Of a stretch of DNA of 64,000 bases, positions 55,766 through 64,000 are shown one piece after another; positions within the stretch are counted from its first letter, which is position 1, and each line of letters opens with the position of its first letter. The position numbers and the translations under genes were made by a program. The notes under the pieces are model-generated. The model saw only the letters and a program-made list of their open reading frames with translations. It had not been told where the DNA came from and searched no databases. Source of the stretch: Dendrolimus kikuchii (Eukaryota; Arthropoda; Insecta; Lepidoptera; Lasiocampidae); the NCBI GenBank assembly GCA_019925095.2, contig CM034409.1, positions 9,961,001-10,025,000 of the forward strand. Direction: 5' to 3'.

Positions 55766-55885
55766 CAAAGGGGTTGTCTGGAAAAGGTCGCTTTAAGCGT
55801 TAAGGCCGCTCTTTGTTCAACTTAATTTTAATCTAGTTGTACGATTGAATGTTTGTATAATATTGAAAAATGCACTTTAAAATTG
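55765..55885 (+). mobile_element. LINE 3'-UTR remnant, family M
   Basis: aggggttgtctggaaaaggt, hairpin cgctttaagcg, gttaaggccgctctttgttc. The order of motifs matches 62,610-62,760 reversed and 20,577-20,695. Confidence 0.6.
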
Positions 55886-55914
55886 TTTTTTTTTTTTTTT
55901 TTTTTTTTTTTTTC
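55886..55914. repeat. poly(T) run of about 28
   Basis: Could be the poly(A) tail, read in reverse, of a minus-strand LINE whose remaining gag-like ORF is at 57,220-57,885. Between them 1.3 kb show no RT sequence, so the link is inference. Confidence 0.8.
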
Positions 55915-56037
55915 TGTTTAACCGCAGACGAGCAAGATTGTCCGCATATTATCTTTTTGTTTTTTTTTTACTTTATTAACATACATTTTCTTTCTTATTA
56001 CTACTTATTTTCTATTTAACACAAATAACTTTACACT

Positions 56038-56160
56038 TTGGGAGTAGGTTGGTTTTGGTTGGACTAGGTTGGAAGTGTATTTGGGAAGTATGATTGGGAT
56101 GTATTGGGGTGGGAATTGAAAGGACAATGTGAGGGGTAGGAATGGTTAGGTTGTGTACAG
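56038..56160. repeat. G-rich, C-poor tract
   Basis: Runs of G with almost no C on the plus strand (ggttggttttggttggacta, tattggggtgggaattgaaa). Strong strand asymmetry, with potential for R-loop or quadruplex structure. Compare the C-rich tract at 33,105-33,230. Confidence 0.6.
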
Positions 56161-57160
56161 TTTCTTTATTTATTTTTGATTCTATTGCCAAATCATTTAC
56201 ATTGTTTTATAACTTGCCTTATCTATGTATGTTTGAGACTATATAATAATGTTCTAAAGTTTTACAATTTTATTAGCATTAGGGTTATAATTAGGTTTTA
56301 CATAACACTATCTTGTACTACAGTTTTTGCTCTACTATTTATCTGTATCTATTATGTATATATATATATATATATTTGTGTTTATATGCATAAGTAGCTA
56401 TTTATTCTATCTTATTATCTATGCCATTTATGTTTTGTGTGCTGGCGTTAGGTTTAACTTGTACATTGCAGTAGGTCTCTATATCTATTTATTACAATTT
56501 TCTATTTATTAATACTAATATATATTATTGTTTTACATTTTTTGGACGCTGTGAAAGAGTATACCTTAGTATATTCCTACAGTGTTCTTTTAGTATACAC
56601 GCGTGTTTTACCATAGGCTATTACTGGTCAATATATATTTTGTTTATTCTGTCATTTTTACTGTAACTTTCTTTTTTTCAGGGTTCCCTGTGTTCCGGTT
56701 ACCTGCAGTCTGGTAAGTAATTTTTTATTGCTATTTTGTAGAGTGTTTTATGCCAGTTTTCCACTTTTAGTGCTGTGTGCTTATATGTGTGTTGTGTATG
56801 TTTGTGTGTTACGCAAACTGACAACTTTTCCATTAAAAGTTGCCAGTTTAGTTTTTGTTAGTTTTGTTAGTGCTTGGTGTATTGTGAGTGTGTTTTGTGC
56901 TTTCTGTCTTGTTTAATGTTTGTTGTGTATTAGTGCTTGTACAGTTTCGCTCGTTATTGTGTTGTATGCGTACTTCTGCAGGTTTCCGGCTCCACCTTAA
57001 ACTCCGGGGGTCACCACTGTCAACTTCCCTGAGGTCCCCACCTCATTATTTGTACTGCCAGACGTGGTGTGCCGGTACCACGCATAATAGCCGAGTCGTA
57101 TGCCGAACATCGTTGACTGGTCTTTTGATGCGTTAATAACCACCAGTTGTTAAATCTATT
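56160..57160. other. unassigned T-rich sequence with splice-like signals
   Basis: About 56,670-56,720 reads ctttttttcag|GGTTCCCTG ... TGCAGTCTG|gtaagtaa, a perfect 3' and 5' splice-site layout around about 35 bases. A second GC-richer block lies at 56,975-57,130. Frames are short. It may be a non-coding transcript or coincidence. Confidence 0.3.
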
Positions 57161-57219
57161 TTTCACCAACGATGCTCGACTTCCGATCCATTTCTATTAT
57201 GTTGTTCCCGGCATCCCGC

Positions 57220-57885
57220 CTAACAGTAGGCAACTGTAGCGCGTACCAATGCGTCCCATCTCGCCCTTATTGGGCACTCCTCACTAAACGCATTGTGCCG
57301 CGTTTCTGCTTTCCTCTCTTTAGTGCAGTTTTTGCATTTTGGCGGTGCGCCGACAGCATATTCTTCGCACTCGCTTCGAGTGTGGGGTCCGCCACAGTGA
57401 CTACACACTACCTGGGTCTCTGTGCATAGTTTCTTGCCATGCCCAAATCCCAGGCAGATAGTGCACTGCGTAAGCGGTGACCGGTCCGTGACCTGCAATG
57501 TTTTCAGGTCGACCCTTACCGTGCCTGAGTCCGTAAGCCTTTTCCAAAGGGCTGGCGAGGTTTTCAATATGACCTTCTGGGTGTTCGGGTTTCTACCTCG
57601 GATCTTATATGCGACTTCCATACAGCTGTCCTCCTCTCCCAGGCCCTCAAAAACCAGCTTATTCTGGTTTCTGAGGGCCTCAAAGAGGTCGCCGTCTGTA
57701 TGAGCCCTAAGTACACCCGTTATCATCACCATCGGCTTTTTGTTGGTGATGTCCTCTGCTGTTAAGTCAGCCCTTTCCTCTCTTAGCTTACTCACTTTAA
57801 AATTGTTAGATACGACCCACCGGTAGCTTGTTGTAGATTTTTGATTTGAAAAGAGTGAAAGCAGTATCATACGGCCGGTCGCCAT
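57220..57885 (-). CDS. gag-like ORF1 protein of an R1-clade LINE (partial element)
   Basis: The best coding sequence in the window, 221 codons. Three zinc knuckles follow each other: C141-C144-H149-C154, C161-C164-H168-C173, and C184-C187..H197..C204. The final part HNAFSEECPIRARWDALVRA resembles the end of ORF1 in R1-type LINEs. Residues about 52-115 (MVMITGVL..., then LFEALRNQN) fit the RRM-like region these gags have before the knuckles. Such proteins bind the element RNA and escort it to the target. At 221 residues it is shorter than usual R1 ORF1s, so the N-terminus is likely missing; the Met chosen is simply the first in frame. The stop follows AYC, and no ORF2 (endonuclease-RT) follows on the minus strand: a defective copy. 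The opposite-strand frames of 85 and 93 residues are shadows. Confidence 0.82.
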   Translation of the reverse strand: MATGRMILLSLFSNQKSTTSYRWVVSNNFKVSKLREERADLTAEDITNKKPMVMITGVLRAHTDGDLFEALRNQNKLVFEGLGEEDSCMEVAYKIRGRNPNTQKVILKTSPALWKRLTDSGTVRVDLKTLQVTDRSPLTQCTICLGFGHGKKLCTETQVVCSHCGGPHTRSECEEYAVGAPPKCKNCTKERKAETRHNAFSEECPIRARWDALVRATVAYC

Positions 57886-58990
57886 TGGGAGACGTATTGA
57901 AATGTCGATTTGGTTAACACTTACGATTTTACAGTGACCTATGTACGAATATTTGTGAATCGCGGGAATTTGAATAGAAACGTTTTATAGCCAATCCAAA
58001 ACTATTAATTTATATTAAAAGGTAAAAAGAAAGAGAAATATTTATGTAGAACAAGATACAAAAATAAATGCAAAATAAACAATGTAACAATCGCTATGTT
58101 CCACTTGAGAACATTGCTTGAATGTCATTCAAATTAAGTCAGTTGTCTAATTGAGTCTATTTCCTATTCTACGTACACTGATTTACAACCTGTTATTGCT
58201 GTTTTAAGGAGAAGAAGTGGCAAGAAACTCATTACGACTTCGATCTTTCCTAAACATAAAATAAAATAAATAGATAACATATTGCCAAGCTAAGTGTTTC
58301 TTAAACTTATGTTAAGCTAATATTAAACGGTTCCTGTCTTTCAATTTGGATGAATAAACCAAAGTGATCCATACTCGTCTAAACATGAACTTGTACAGTG
58401 TACAAAAATGCACTAGAGATGTTACCGCAAGGACCACTATATCAAAATGATGGATAAGTAAGAGACAAATAAATGGATATATAAGACAGTAAATAAGTAT
58501 ACTAGAATAAATAGATACGTCATGAAATAAAGAAATACAATAGAAGTAGAGTACAATAAATGTAGTAGTATAAAAAGTAGCATTATATAAAATAGTAAAT
58601 AAGTAGTAGATAGAATACTTGGACTCAAAATTGTAATAAAATATGTGTATGAGAAATTTTGGCAGTAACAAAGAAAAAGAAAAGAAACGACAGAACATAA
58701 AAAATAAAAAGATAAAAATACCCTTATAAACGTGTGCGTCAGAAGAAGGAGAATTAAAAAAAAACCTAAACTTAAAACATTCAATGTTATTGAGTTCTAT
58801 TGTGCCCTTCAATTAAATTGATTCAATTTAGTTGATCGATTTTATATCAACATTAGATACAATATACTACGGACAGCTCTAGGACCGATTCAAGGCAATC
58901 GGATCAGAGAAAACAACGGAAAGTTCTGTTACAAAAGTTACCCGACCAGTAATCGAACCTCTACATTGGAATAAACTAGGTGCTTGCTTG
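57886..58990. other. about 1.1 kb without recognisable gene
   Basis: 58,312-58,812 is open on the minus strand for 166 codons, but it encodes a Phe/Ile/Tyr/Leu-rich string from AT-rich sequence (agaaaagaaacgacagaaca on plus). Two overlapping frames are open at once, typical of biased composition, so I do not call a gene. Confidence 0.45.
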
Positions 58991-59001
58991 CTTGGTAATG
59001 C

Positions 59002-59214
59002 TTAGACCATAAAAGCAGTTAATACATACATGTTTTCATGCCTGTTTCGCATTGGGGTAGGTAGGACGATATATCTCCATCTGCTACGATCCTGACAAAC
59101 GGTATTGGCTTTCTTTTGAGGCGGGGGAAATGCATTTCGCACACTACCGGGCCGTTTGCTAGAGATTCGACCAAAGTGATGAGAGGCGAAGCCACGAATA
59201 GTCACCAGAGTCAA
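59002..59214 (-). mobile_element. third RTE-like LINE tail, diverged
   Basis: Minus frame ending CQDRSRWRYIVLPTPMRNRH then ENMY. The pattern (D/N)RSxWRxIVxxxPxxxxxxNM corresponds to KPKWRSVVRAYPARELA of the main family and to the 63,064 tail. The 3' end reads (CATA)2-like. Upstream minus sequence (59,215-59,460) is GC-richer and unidentified. Confidence 0.55.
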
Positions 59215-59486
59215 TCGCCGGCATGTGTGGAGACTTGAATACTCAATACTCCACTAAAACCACCCTCCTCCCATATGCCCTGCGCTTATGGCAGGAAGAG
59301 CGTGAAACTTAGGACGTAGTTACGCCCACGCTGATCCTAGCGCATCAGTGCTTGAGAGTGCCCCGGGAAGCAGAGCAAACTCACTTCATCAACAGGGGGA
59401 TGACTCCTTCGCTCCCTAGATGCTGGAGGGCCCCTGCAGCGGTATTAAAACATTATTGGCTACATCACCTTTCATTAATCAAATCA

Positions 59487-59609
59487 AGAATGACTAAACA
59501 GATATACAATGCAAAAGTGGATGGATGCAGAAGTCGTGGAAGGCCACGACACACCTTCCATGATCAAATTGATCGTGTACTAGCGGAGGGTGATGTCAGG
59601 AGCCTTAAT
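59487..59609 (+). mobile_element. RTE-like LINE fragment, cut at both ends
   Basis: agaatgactaaacagatata ... tgatgtcaggagccttaa. It belongs to the main family but stops in mid-gene at a (TAA)n tract, where another repeat follows; the expected continuation is not found beyond it. The 114-residue frame here is a fusion of unrelated pieces. Confidence 0.8.
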
Positions 59610-59860
59610 AATAATAATAATCATTTTGTCCTCATTTCCCACAATAGTCCTACACTGGCCGGGGCTTGTCCTTGGGTGCATTGTTATATGGTGTAGACAG
59701 GGATAATCGCCGGTCAGTGTCACGCCACATTCACATTAAATTTGTCAAGGGGCCTCTACGTATTGGCCTTTCCATGGCCCTACGCAAGCCCTCCAAATGT
59801 CCGGGCCATTTTTATGGCCCGTGATCTTGAAAGACATATAATAATAATAATAATAATAAA
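59610..59860 (+). repeat. repeat bounded by (TAA)n arrays
   Basis: taataataataat, cctacactggccggggcttg, tcaaggggcctctacgtatt, ggcctttccatggccctacg, gtccgggccatttttatggc, then (ATA)n again at 59,838-59,860. Contains inverted ggccat motifs. Possibly a SINE or LINE end with TAA tail that inserted into the (TAA)-flanked site. Confidence 0.5.
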
Positions 59861-60060
59861 TGTTTATTTGTTCCAAAAGTATATACAAGATTTTTTTGGG
59901 GTTGGGACCTTCTATTAAGTATTAATATATACTTGTGTCAGAAGGACCCGCTCTCAATTCACTTAAACATTAAACATAACTTTTATTACAATAAACCATT
60001 TTACAAATAATTTTTATGTGTTGTATACCTATATCTGTGTGTATGAATGTATGTAAGAAT

Positions 60061-60091
60061 GTGTGTGTGTGTGTGTGTGCGTGTGTGTGTA
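60061..60091. repeat. (GT)n microsatellite
   Basis: gtgtgtgtgtgtgtgtgtgc then gtgtgtgtgtag. Confidence 0.9.
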
Positions 60092-60134
60092 GATGTATGA
60101 GACTAAGTGTTTATGTAACTTTCATTAATCTCTT

Positions 60135-60657
60135 CATACATACATACATACATAACTTTACGCCAGTTCCCTTGCGGGGTAGGCACGAACAACAGAGCGC
60201 CATTTAGGCTTATTCTTACACACCTCACTTGCTTCTTTGACATTCATAACTCTTGTCATGCATGCTCGTCTGTTCTTAAGGCTCCTGACATCACCCTCCG
60301 CTAGTACACGATCAATTTGATCATGGAAGGTGTGTCGTGGCCTTCCACGACTTCTACATCTATCCACTTTTGCATTGTATATCTGTTTAGTCATTCTTTC
60401 ATCATGCATTCTTTCCACATGCACGAACCACCGGAGCATTCCTTTCCTTACCTTCACCCCGACACTCTCTTTCAGACCAACTCTCTTTCTTACTTCGGTA
60501 TTACGAACGCGGTCCGCGAGCGTCACTCCGCAGATTTTGTGCAGTGCTCGCATCTCGACAGCGTTTACTCTACTTTCATGCACTCTCTTCCATACCCAAC
60601 TCTCGCTTCCATACGTAAGCGTAGGTACCAGCACCGCGTTGTGTACATACATGTTAA
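60135..60657 (-). mobile_element. 523-bp truncated RTE-like LINE tail, frame intact
   Basis: The minus frame to 60,158 is uninterrupted from HNAVLVPTLTYGSESWVW to YPARELA-stop, the longest unbroken stretch of this family in the window. One clear change is WFVHVERM in place of WFGHVERM. The element starts (minus sense) right after tgtaca at about 60,657; the first 20 or so codons of the 186-codon open frame are flank. The catayca-rich flanks blur the target duplication. Confidence 0.88.
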
Positions 60658-60719
60658 TAAAAGTACTTTTTACTTTTAATTTGATCATAGTAAGTAGGAC
60701 ATCGTGACCTACTTGCATC

Positions 60720-61480
60720 GACTCTACTAGTCACATTGCTTTCATATATTTGTTTTGTGATTCTGCTTTCATTCATATTCTCTACACACAATGACCTTAA
60801 CATTCCTTTTTAATCCATTCAAAAGGAACGTAAATGCGGACAAAGTCACGGGGAAATAGTCTTATTAAATATCCCTTATCGCAAAAAGAATCAATCAAAA
60901 TAAAATTGTAAATAATCACAAAAATAATTTTCCTTTAACAACATCCAAATGATAAAAATAAATATAATTGAATGAATCCACTCTTTCGCTTATTAAAGCG
61001 GTAGGAATAAGACGGTTCTTTAGAGTAGACTGGAAATTTCTTACAAGGGCAAAAACTTTTAAAACATAATTATCTGAAAAACAAGACTGGGAATTTCACT
61101 GAGATAAAGTTTAAAAGAGTTTTAAGAAGAATTCTTGCTTTGGAATTGTCTTAACTGTACAACAATGGGTTTATTTAGTAGCTTCTAAGAATTTGCTTAG
61201 AAAACATCTTCACTTAATAACATACATTAGGGTAGCTTCTTCGTGTGTAATTTCATTTGGGCATGAGTATACGTTTGACTACTAAAGTGGATGCTTTGTC
61301 TGGGTGAATATAATGTAGGATGCCCTCTAGCCTATTGGATGATAACCTGCTTGAGCTTGCACCAGCAGCAGGTTCTTTTTAAAGAGTTAAAATATGCGAG
61401 TAAAAGTGAAAACTACAAAGTATATGACAAGTCAAATCTGACTTAAAAATATGATTTTTTTAAGCTAATAGCAAGAGTTT
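60720..61480. other. unassigned AT-rich sequence
   Basis: 60,725-60,800 (cattgctttcatatatttgt, tttgtgattctgctttcatt) resembles the minus-strand LINE tail at 63,300 and may be another remnant. The rest shows nothing. Confidence 0.4.
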
Positions 61481-61482
61481 TA

Positions 61483-61791
61483 TCCGTGCAGGAACGGAGA
61501 AAGAATACAATTTCCTGCGGCTGGGCGGCCTGGTGTAAGAGGCGACAAAAAACCCACTGGCTGGTGGTAGGGCATTTGCCCGTCTGGATGGCTACCACCC
61601 CCGGTCTAGAGTATGCCGCAATAACAACCTTGAGTTGTGTTCCGGCATTACTGGCCAGGTTCCAGTCTCCCTTAAGAGAGCAGCAGCGCATTTGTAACGC
61701 CTTTGGTGTTGCAAATATCCATATGATGGTAACCGCTTTCCACCAGGTGGGCCGTCTGCATGTTTGCTGAACTCATTCAATAAAAAAAAAA
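61483..61791 (+). mobile_element. SINE-like element, full length
   Basis: tccgtgcaggaacggagaaa to cattcaataaaaaaaaaatt. Contains ggtggtagggcatttgccc with ggctaccaccc. Its cggcctggtgtaagaggcga has lost one stem pair of the conserved GTCG..CGAC motif. Confidence 0.87.
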
Positions 61792-61839
61792 TTAGCCACA
61801 GAAGGTGTAACATAAGTTGGGGAAGGTTCAATTATAACT

Positions 61840-61970
61840 TTAACATCACTCATTGACACATAATAACTTTGTCTTCCGTAATTACGGCTACTGAAGTGGC
61901 CGGAGCGTCGAAATATAAACTAAACAAACTGCCGAGCTTAAAATTCTTAAAATGTAGTTTTAATTATATT
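61840..61970. repeat. CCGTGATCACGG repeat family, copy 3 (degenerate)
   Basis: aactttaacatcactcattg, tttgtcttccgtaattacgg, ctactgaagtggccggag, gagcttaaaattcttaaaat, gtagttttaatt. Same order as 45,330-45,470, with core mutated to CCGTAATTACGG and the second arm mostly lost. Confidence 0.6.
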
Positions 61971-62590
61971 TACTAGTCGCGAAAACTTAAGGAAATACTA
62001 TATAATAGTATCATTTCACCTAGTCATATACATTACATTTTATAAAATTTAAATATAGTCTCTGTAAGTCAAATTCATGAGTAATAGCAACATTTAGTAT
62101 GTAAGTACAACAAAAATGTTCGAACGTCCAAAACCCTTTTGCCCTAATAATGTTGATATGCGTCCCAGACGACATATTTGGACGCTCTCGCGATAGTACC
62201 CAAACATATTTCCGTCCCTATAAAGAAATATGCTGGTATGGAAAATTCTCATAAAGCACAATTCTCTAACACGAAACTTGGGTCATGAATGAATTGATCT
62301 CTTTACCTTTTTGTTTCTACGTCTGTACATGTATATATATATGTTTAAAAGTATGTACGTCATAACGAGTTTTCTAGGAAACTGAAAAATCTATGTTGAT
62401 TAAATTGGGTTTAGTATTCCGTTAAAAGTGTCACAGTATTAGATAGATTGAATAATTAATTTTGGTGTAGTGTAACTTAGTATTTATGTTTCTGTTCTTT
62501 TTCTAGACCATAAGTATCCATTTTTGGTTTAGATAAATTATTATGTATTGTTAGGCCTTAAATTTACGGAAATACTGTAGAAACTTTTTA
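61970..62590. other. unassigned AT-rich sequence
   Basis: No gene or repeat recognised. Confidence 0.4.
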
Positions 62591-62596
62591 ATAATA

Positions 62597-62765
62597 AATT
62601 AGATAGATAGATAGATAACACTTTATTGTACACCATTACAGAAAACACAAGAAAACGTATACCCTAAAAATATTCTAAGTGTGCACAATGGGCGGTCTTA
62701 TCGCTAAGAAGCGATCTCTTCCAGATAACCCGTGGCAGGAATAAAACAAATTATATTGGTCAAAG
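62597..62765 (-). mobile_element. LINE 3'-UTR remnant, family M, with (GATA)n tail
   Basis: gatagatagatagataacac, tttattgtacaccattacag, then tcttatcgctaagaagcgat and ctcttccagataaccc. On the minus strand: ggttatctggaagagatcgc, hairpin atcgcttcttagcgat, gataag, and acaataaagtg before (TATC)n. This is a typical LINE 3' end in lepidopteran genomes. Confidence 0.7.
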
Positions 62766-62897
62766 GTGGTATACATAAATGTTAGAGGATATGCAGTTAC
62801 TTACATATATTTTATCCATTTATAAACATATAAGTATGCAAATATTATATAAGTAAGAATTATACTTAATAGAAATATACCTATTGATATTACATAC

Positions 62898-62980
<83 letters not shown>
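62898..62980. repeat. (TA)n microsatellite, about 80 bp
   Basis: About 38 uninterrupted TA units. The two overlapping minus frames full of Tyr-Ile are translations of it. Confidence 0.95.
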
Positions 62981-62988
<8 letters not shown>

Positions 62989-63063
62989 TAAATATACGTA
63001 AAAATGTCAATAAATTGATAAATAATAAATTCGGAAAAATGTAATTTTGAATACCCCCGTAGA

Positions 63064-63380
63064 TTATATAGATAAATACATATTATCACGCTTGTTTCCC
63101 GTGGGGGTAGTTAGAGACGATGGATCTCCACTTGTAACCATTCTGATGTTCATTTCATCTACTTTCATTGGTCCTTTTATACAAACACGTTTATTGGAAG
63201 TGCTTTTTATCTGACCTTTCTTTAACACTTCTGCTATATGATCATAGTGTGCACGTCGCGCTCTATCGCCACCAACTCTACCATTGGCAATGCTGTCATA
63301 CACTTGTTTTGTGATTCTACTTTCATCTATTCTATCCATATACCCAAACCACCTTAAGGTATTTTTCTTTTCCTTCTTTT
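63064..63380 (-). mobile_element. second-family RTE-like LINE tail
   Basis: Minus frame: KKNTLRWFGYMDRIDESRIT then KQVYDSIANGRVGGDRARRA and HYDHIAEVLKKGQIKSTSNK. It aligns by eye with RKGMLRWFGHVERMHDERMT, KQIYNAKVDGCRSRGRPRHT and FHDQIDRVLAEGDVRSLKNR of the main family, with perhaps a third of residues the same. It ends in NKRDNM-like sequence and lacks the RT core. Confidence 0.78.
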
Positions 63381-63399
63381 AATCAATCAATCAATGTAG

Positions 63400-64000
63400 A
63401 GAATTGATCATTATTTAAAAATTTATTGCAAAAATCGAGTGTATTTTGTATCTAAACAATCTTTCAAGAGAAAGCAACGTAACTATGTACGTTGCTTGTC
63501 TTGTCGATGTCTTATATAGGAACAAATATCATAAACTATTTATACTTCTATAATATATAACGACGTAAATTTATGACTGAATATTCCGCAGTACATTAAT
63601 CTCAGTTCAAACGGCGAAACTTTGTTAGCTACATTTATTAGGTACGACGCTAGCCAATTACTGAGAATCATATAACATCCTGACTGCGGTGAGTCCGACA
63701 AGTAGCTAATGAAAAAACTTTGCTCTACAAACGCCTGATGTGTTGTACATAAAAGTCCTGGGATTGTTCCCAGTTTCTCTAGTTTCTAATGTATCTATTT
63801 GGGCCGAACGATTAATGACAAAGAAGTTAGGGTTTCGTATCCAAATGACAAATAACAGTACCCATCTAATTATGTCTTATTTATTCTTCCATTCGTCAAG
63901 AAATTTTAACCCGTATAAAGCTAAGTTTAATTGTTTTTATTATTGCAATAGTTTTACTATATGTCCTTGACGACGACGGGCCGTAAAAATGGTCCGGACT
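63400..64000. other. unassigned AT-rich sequence at the window end
   Basis: Starts with (AATC)n at about 63,380-63,395. The 76-residue frame at 63,740-63,970 has no recognised motif. The last 30 bases are GC-richer (gacgacgacgggccgtaaaa). Confidence 0.4.

Noticed and set aside
58312..58812. 166-codon minus-strand frame resembling a multi-pass membrane protein
   Set aside because: Hydrophobicity comes from AT-rich codons; a second frame (115 codons) is open over the same bases, and there is no motif or family resemblance.
62801..63089. Tyr-Ile-rich frames of 69 and 89 codons
   Set aside because: Translations of the (TA)n microsatellite.
1..64000. CRISPR array, bacterial operon, phage or rRNA genes
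   Set aside because: No direct repeats with regular spacers, no dense coding, no ribosome binding sites; composition and repeats are those of an animal genome.
1..64000. Telomeric TTAGG array that would explain LINE clustering
   Set aside because: Only isolated ggttaggtta-like words occur; no tandem array.

Overview
This window looks like AT-rich, gene-poor nuclear DNA from an insect, most probably a moth or butterfly. That assignment is inference: the Helitron termini, the poly(A) SINE with the GATGG..CCATC tail, and the LINE 3' ends resemble repeats I know from Lepidoptera. No convincing host protein-coding gene, rRNA, tRNA or CRISPR was found. Nearly all long open frames are either transposon remnants or translations of low-complexity repeats, so the region reads as intergenic (or a very large intron) built by many rounds of transposon insertion.

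Layout. 1-5,200: non-autonomous Helitrons, part of an inverted-repeat element and an LTR-like end. 5,200-8,400: little recognisable except an LTR-like repeat carrying a 110-bp LINE tail. 8,448-10,418: one Helitron-like element with a 1.2-kb 9-bp minisatellite inside. 10,400-16,300: inverted SINE pair, a large foldback element and a perfect hairpin. 16,300-23,400: foldback element with a LINE in its loop, two Helitrons (one hosting a SINE), a TTAA-flanked MITE and further repeats. 23,400-35,500: LINE tails, an LTR, and a triple nest at 27.4-28.4 kb; a GC-rich R1-type LINE end closes it. 35,500-43,000: RTE tails, Helitrons, SINEs and a 27-bp perfect hairpin. 43,000-54,400: palindrome, three more SINEs, Helitrons. 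54,400-64,000: LINE 3' ends, an R1-clade gag-like ORF (the best coding sequence here), three related RTE-type tails, and a long TA microsatellite.

How the parts relate. Nine or more LINE tails are 5'-truncated copies of RTE-like retrotransposons, several with target-site duplications readable directly. The SINE family has a fixed 5' end, a poly(A) tail and a 3' hairpin shared with other LINE-like ends, which suggests it borrows a LINE reverse transcriptase. Four differently sequenced Helitron groups share one terminal hairpin with a GAA loop and a CTAG end, suggesting one replication machinery. No autonomous transposase, Rep/helicase or complete reverse transcriptase is present, so everything here was mobilised in trans or is dead.
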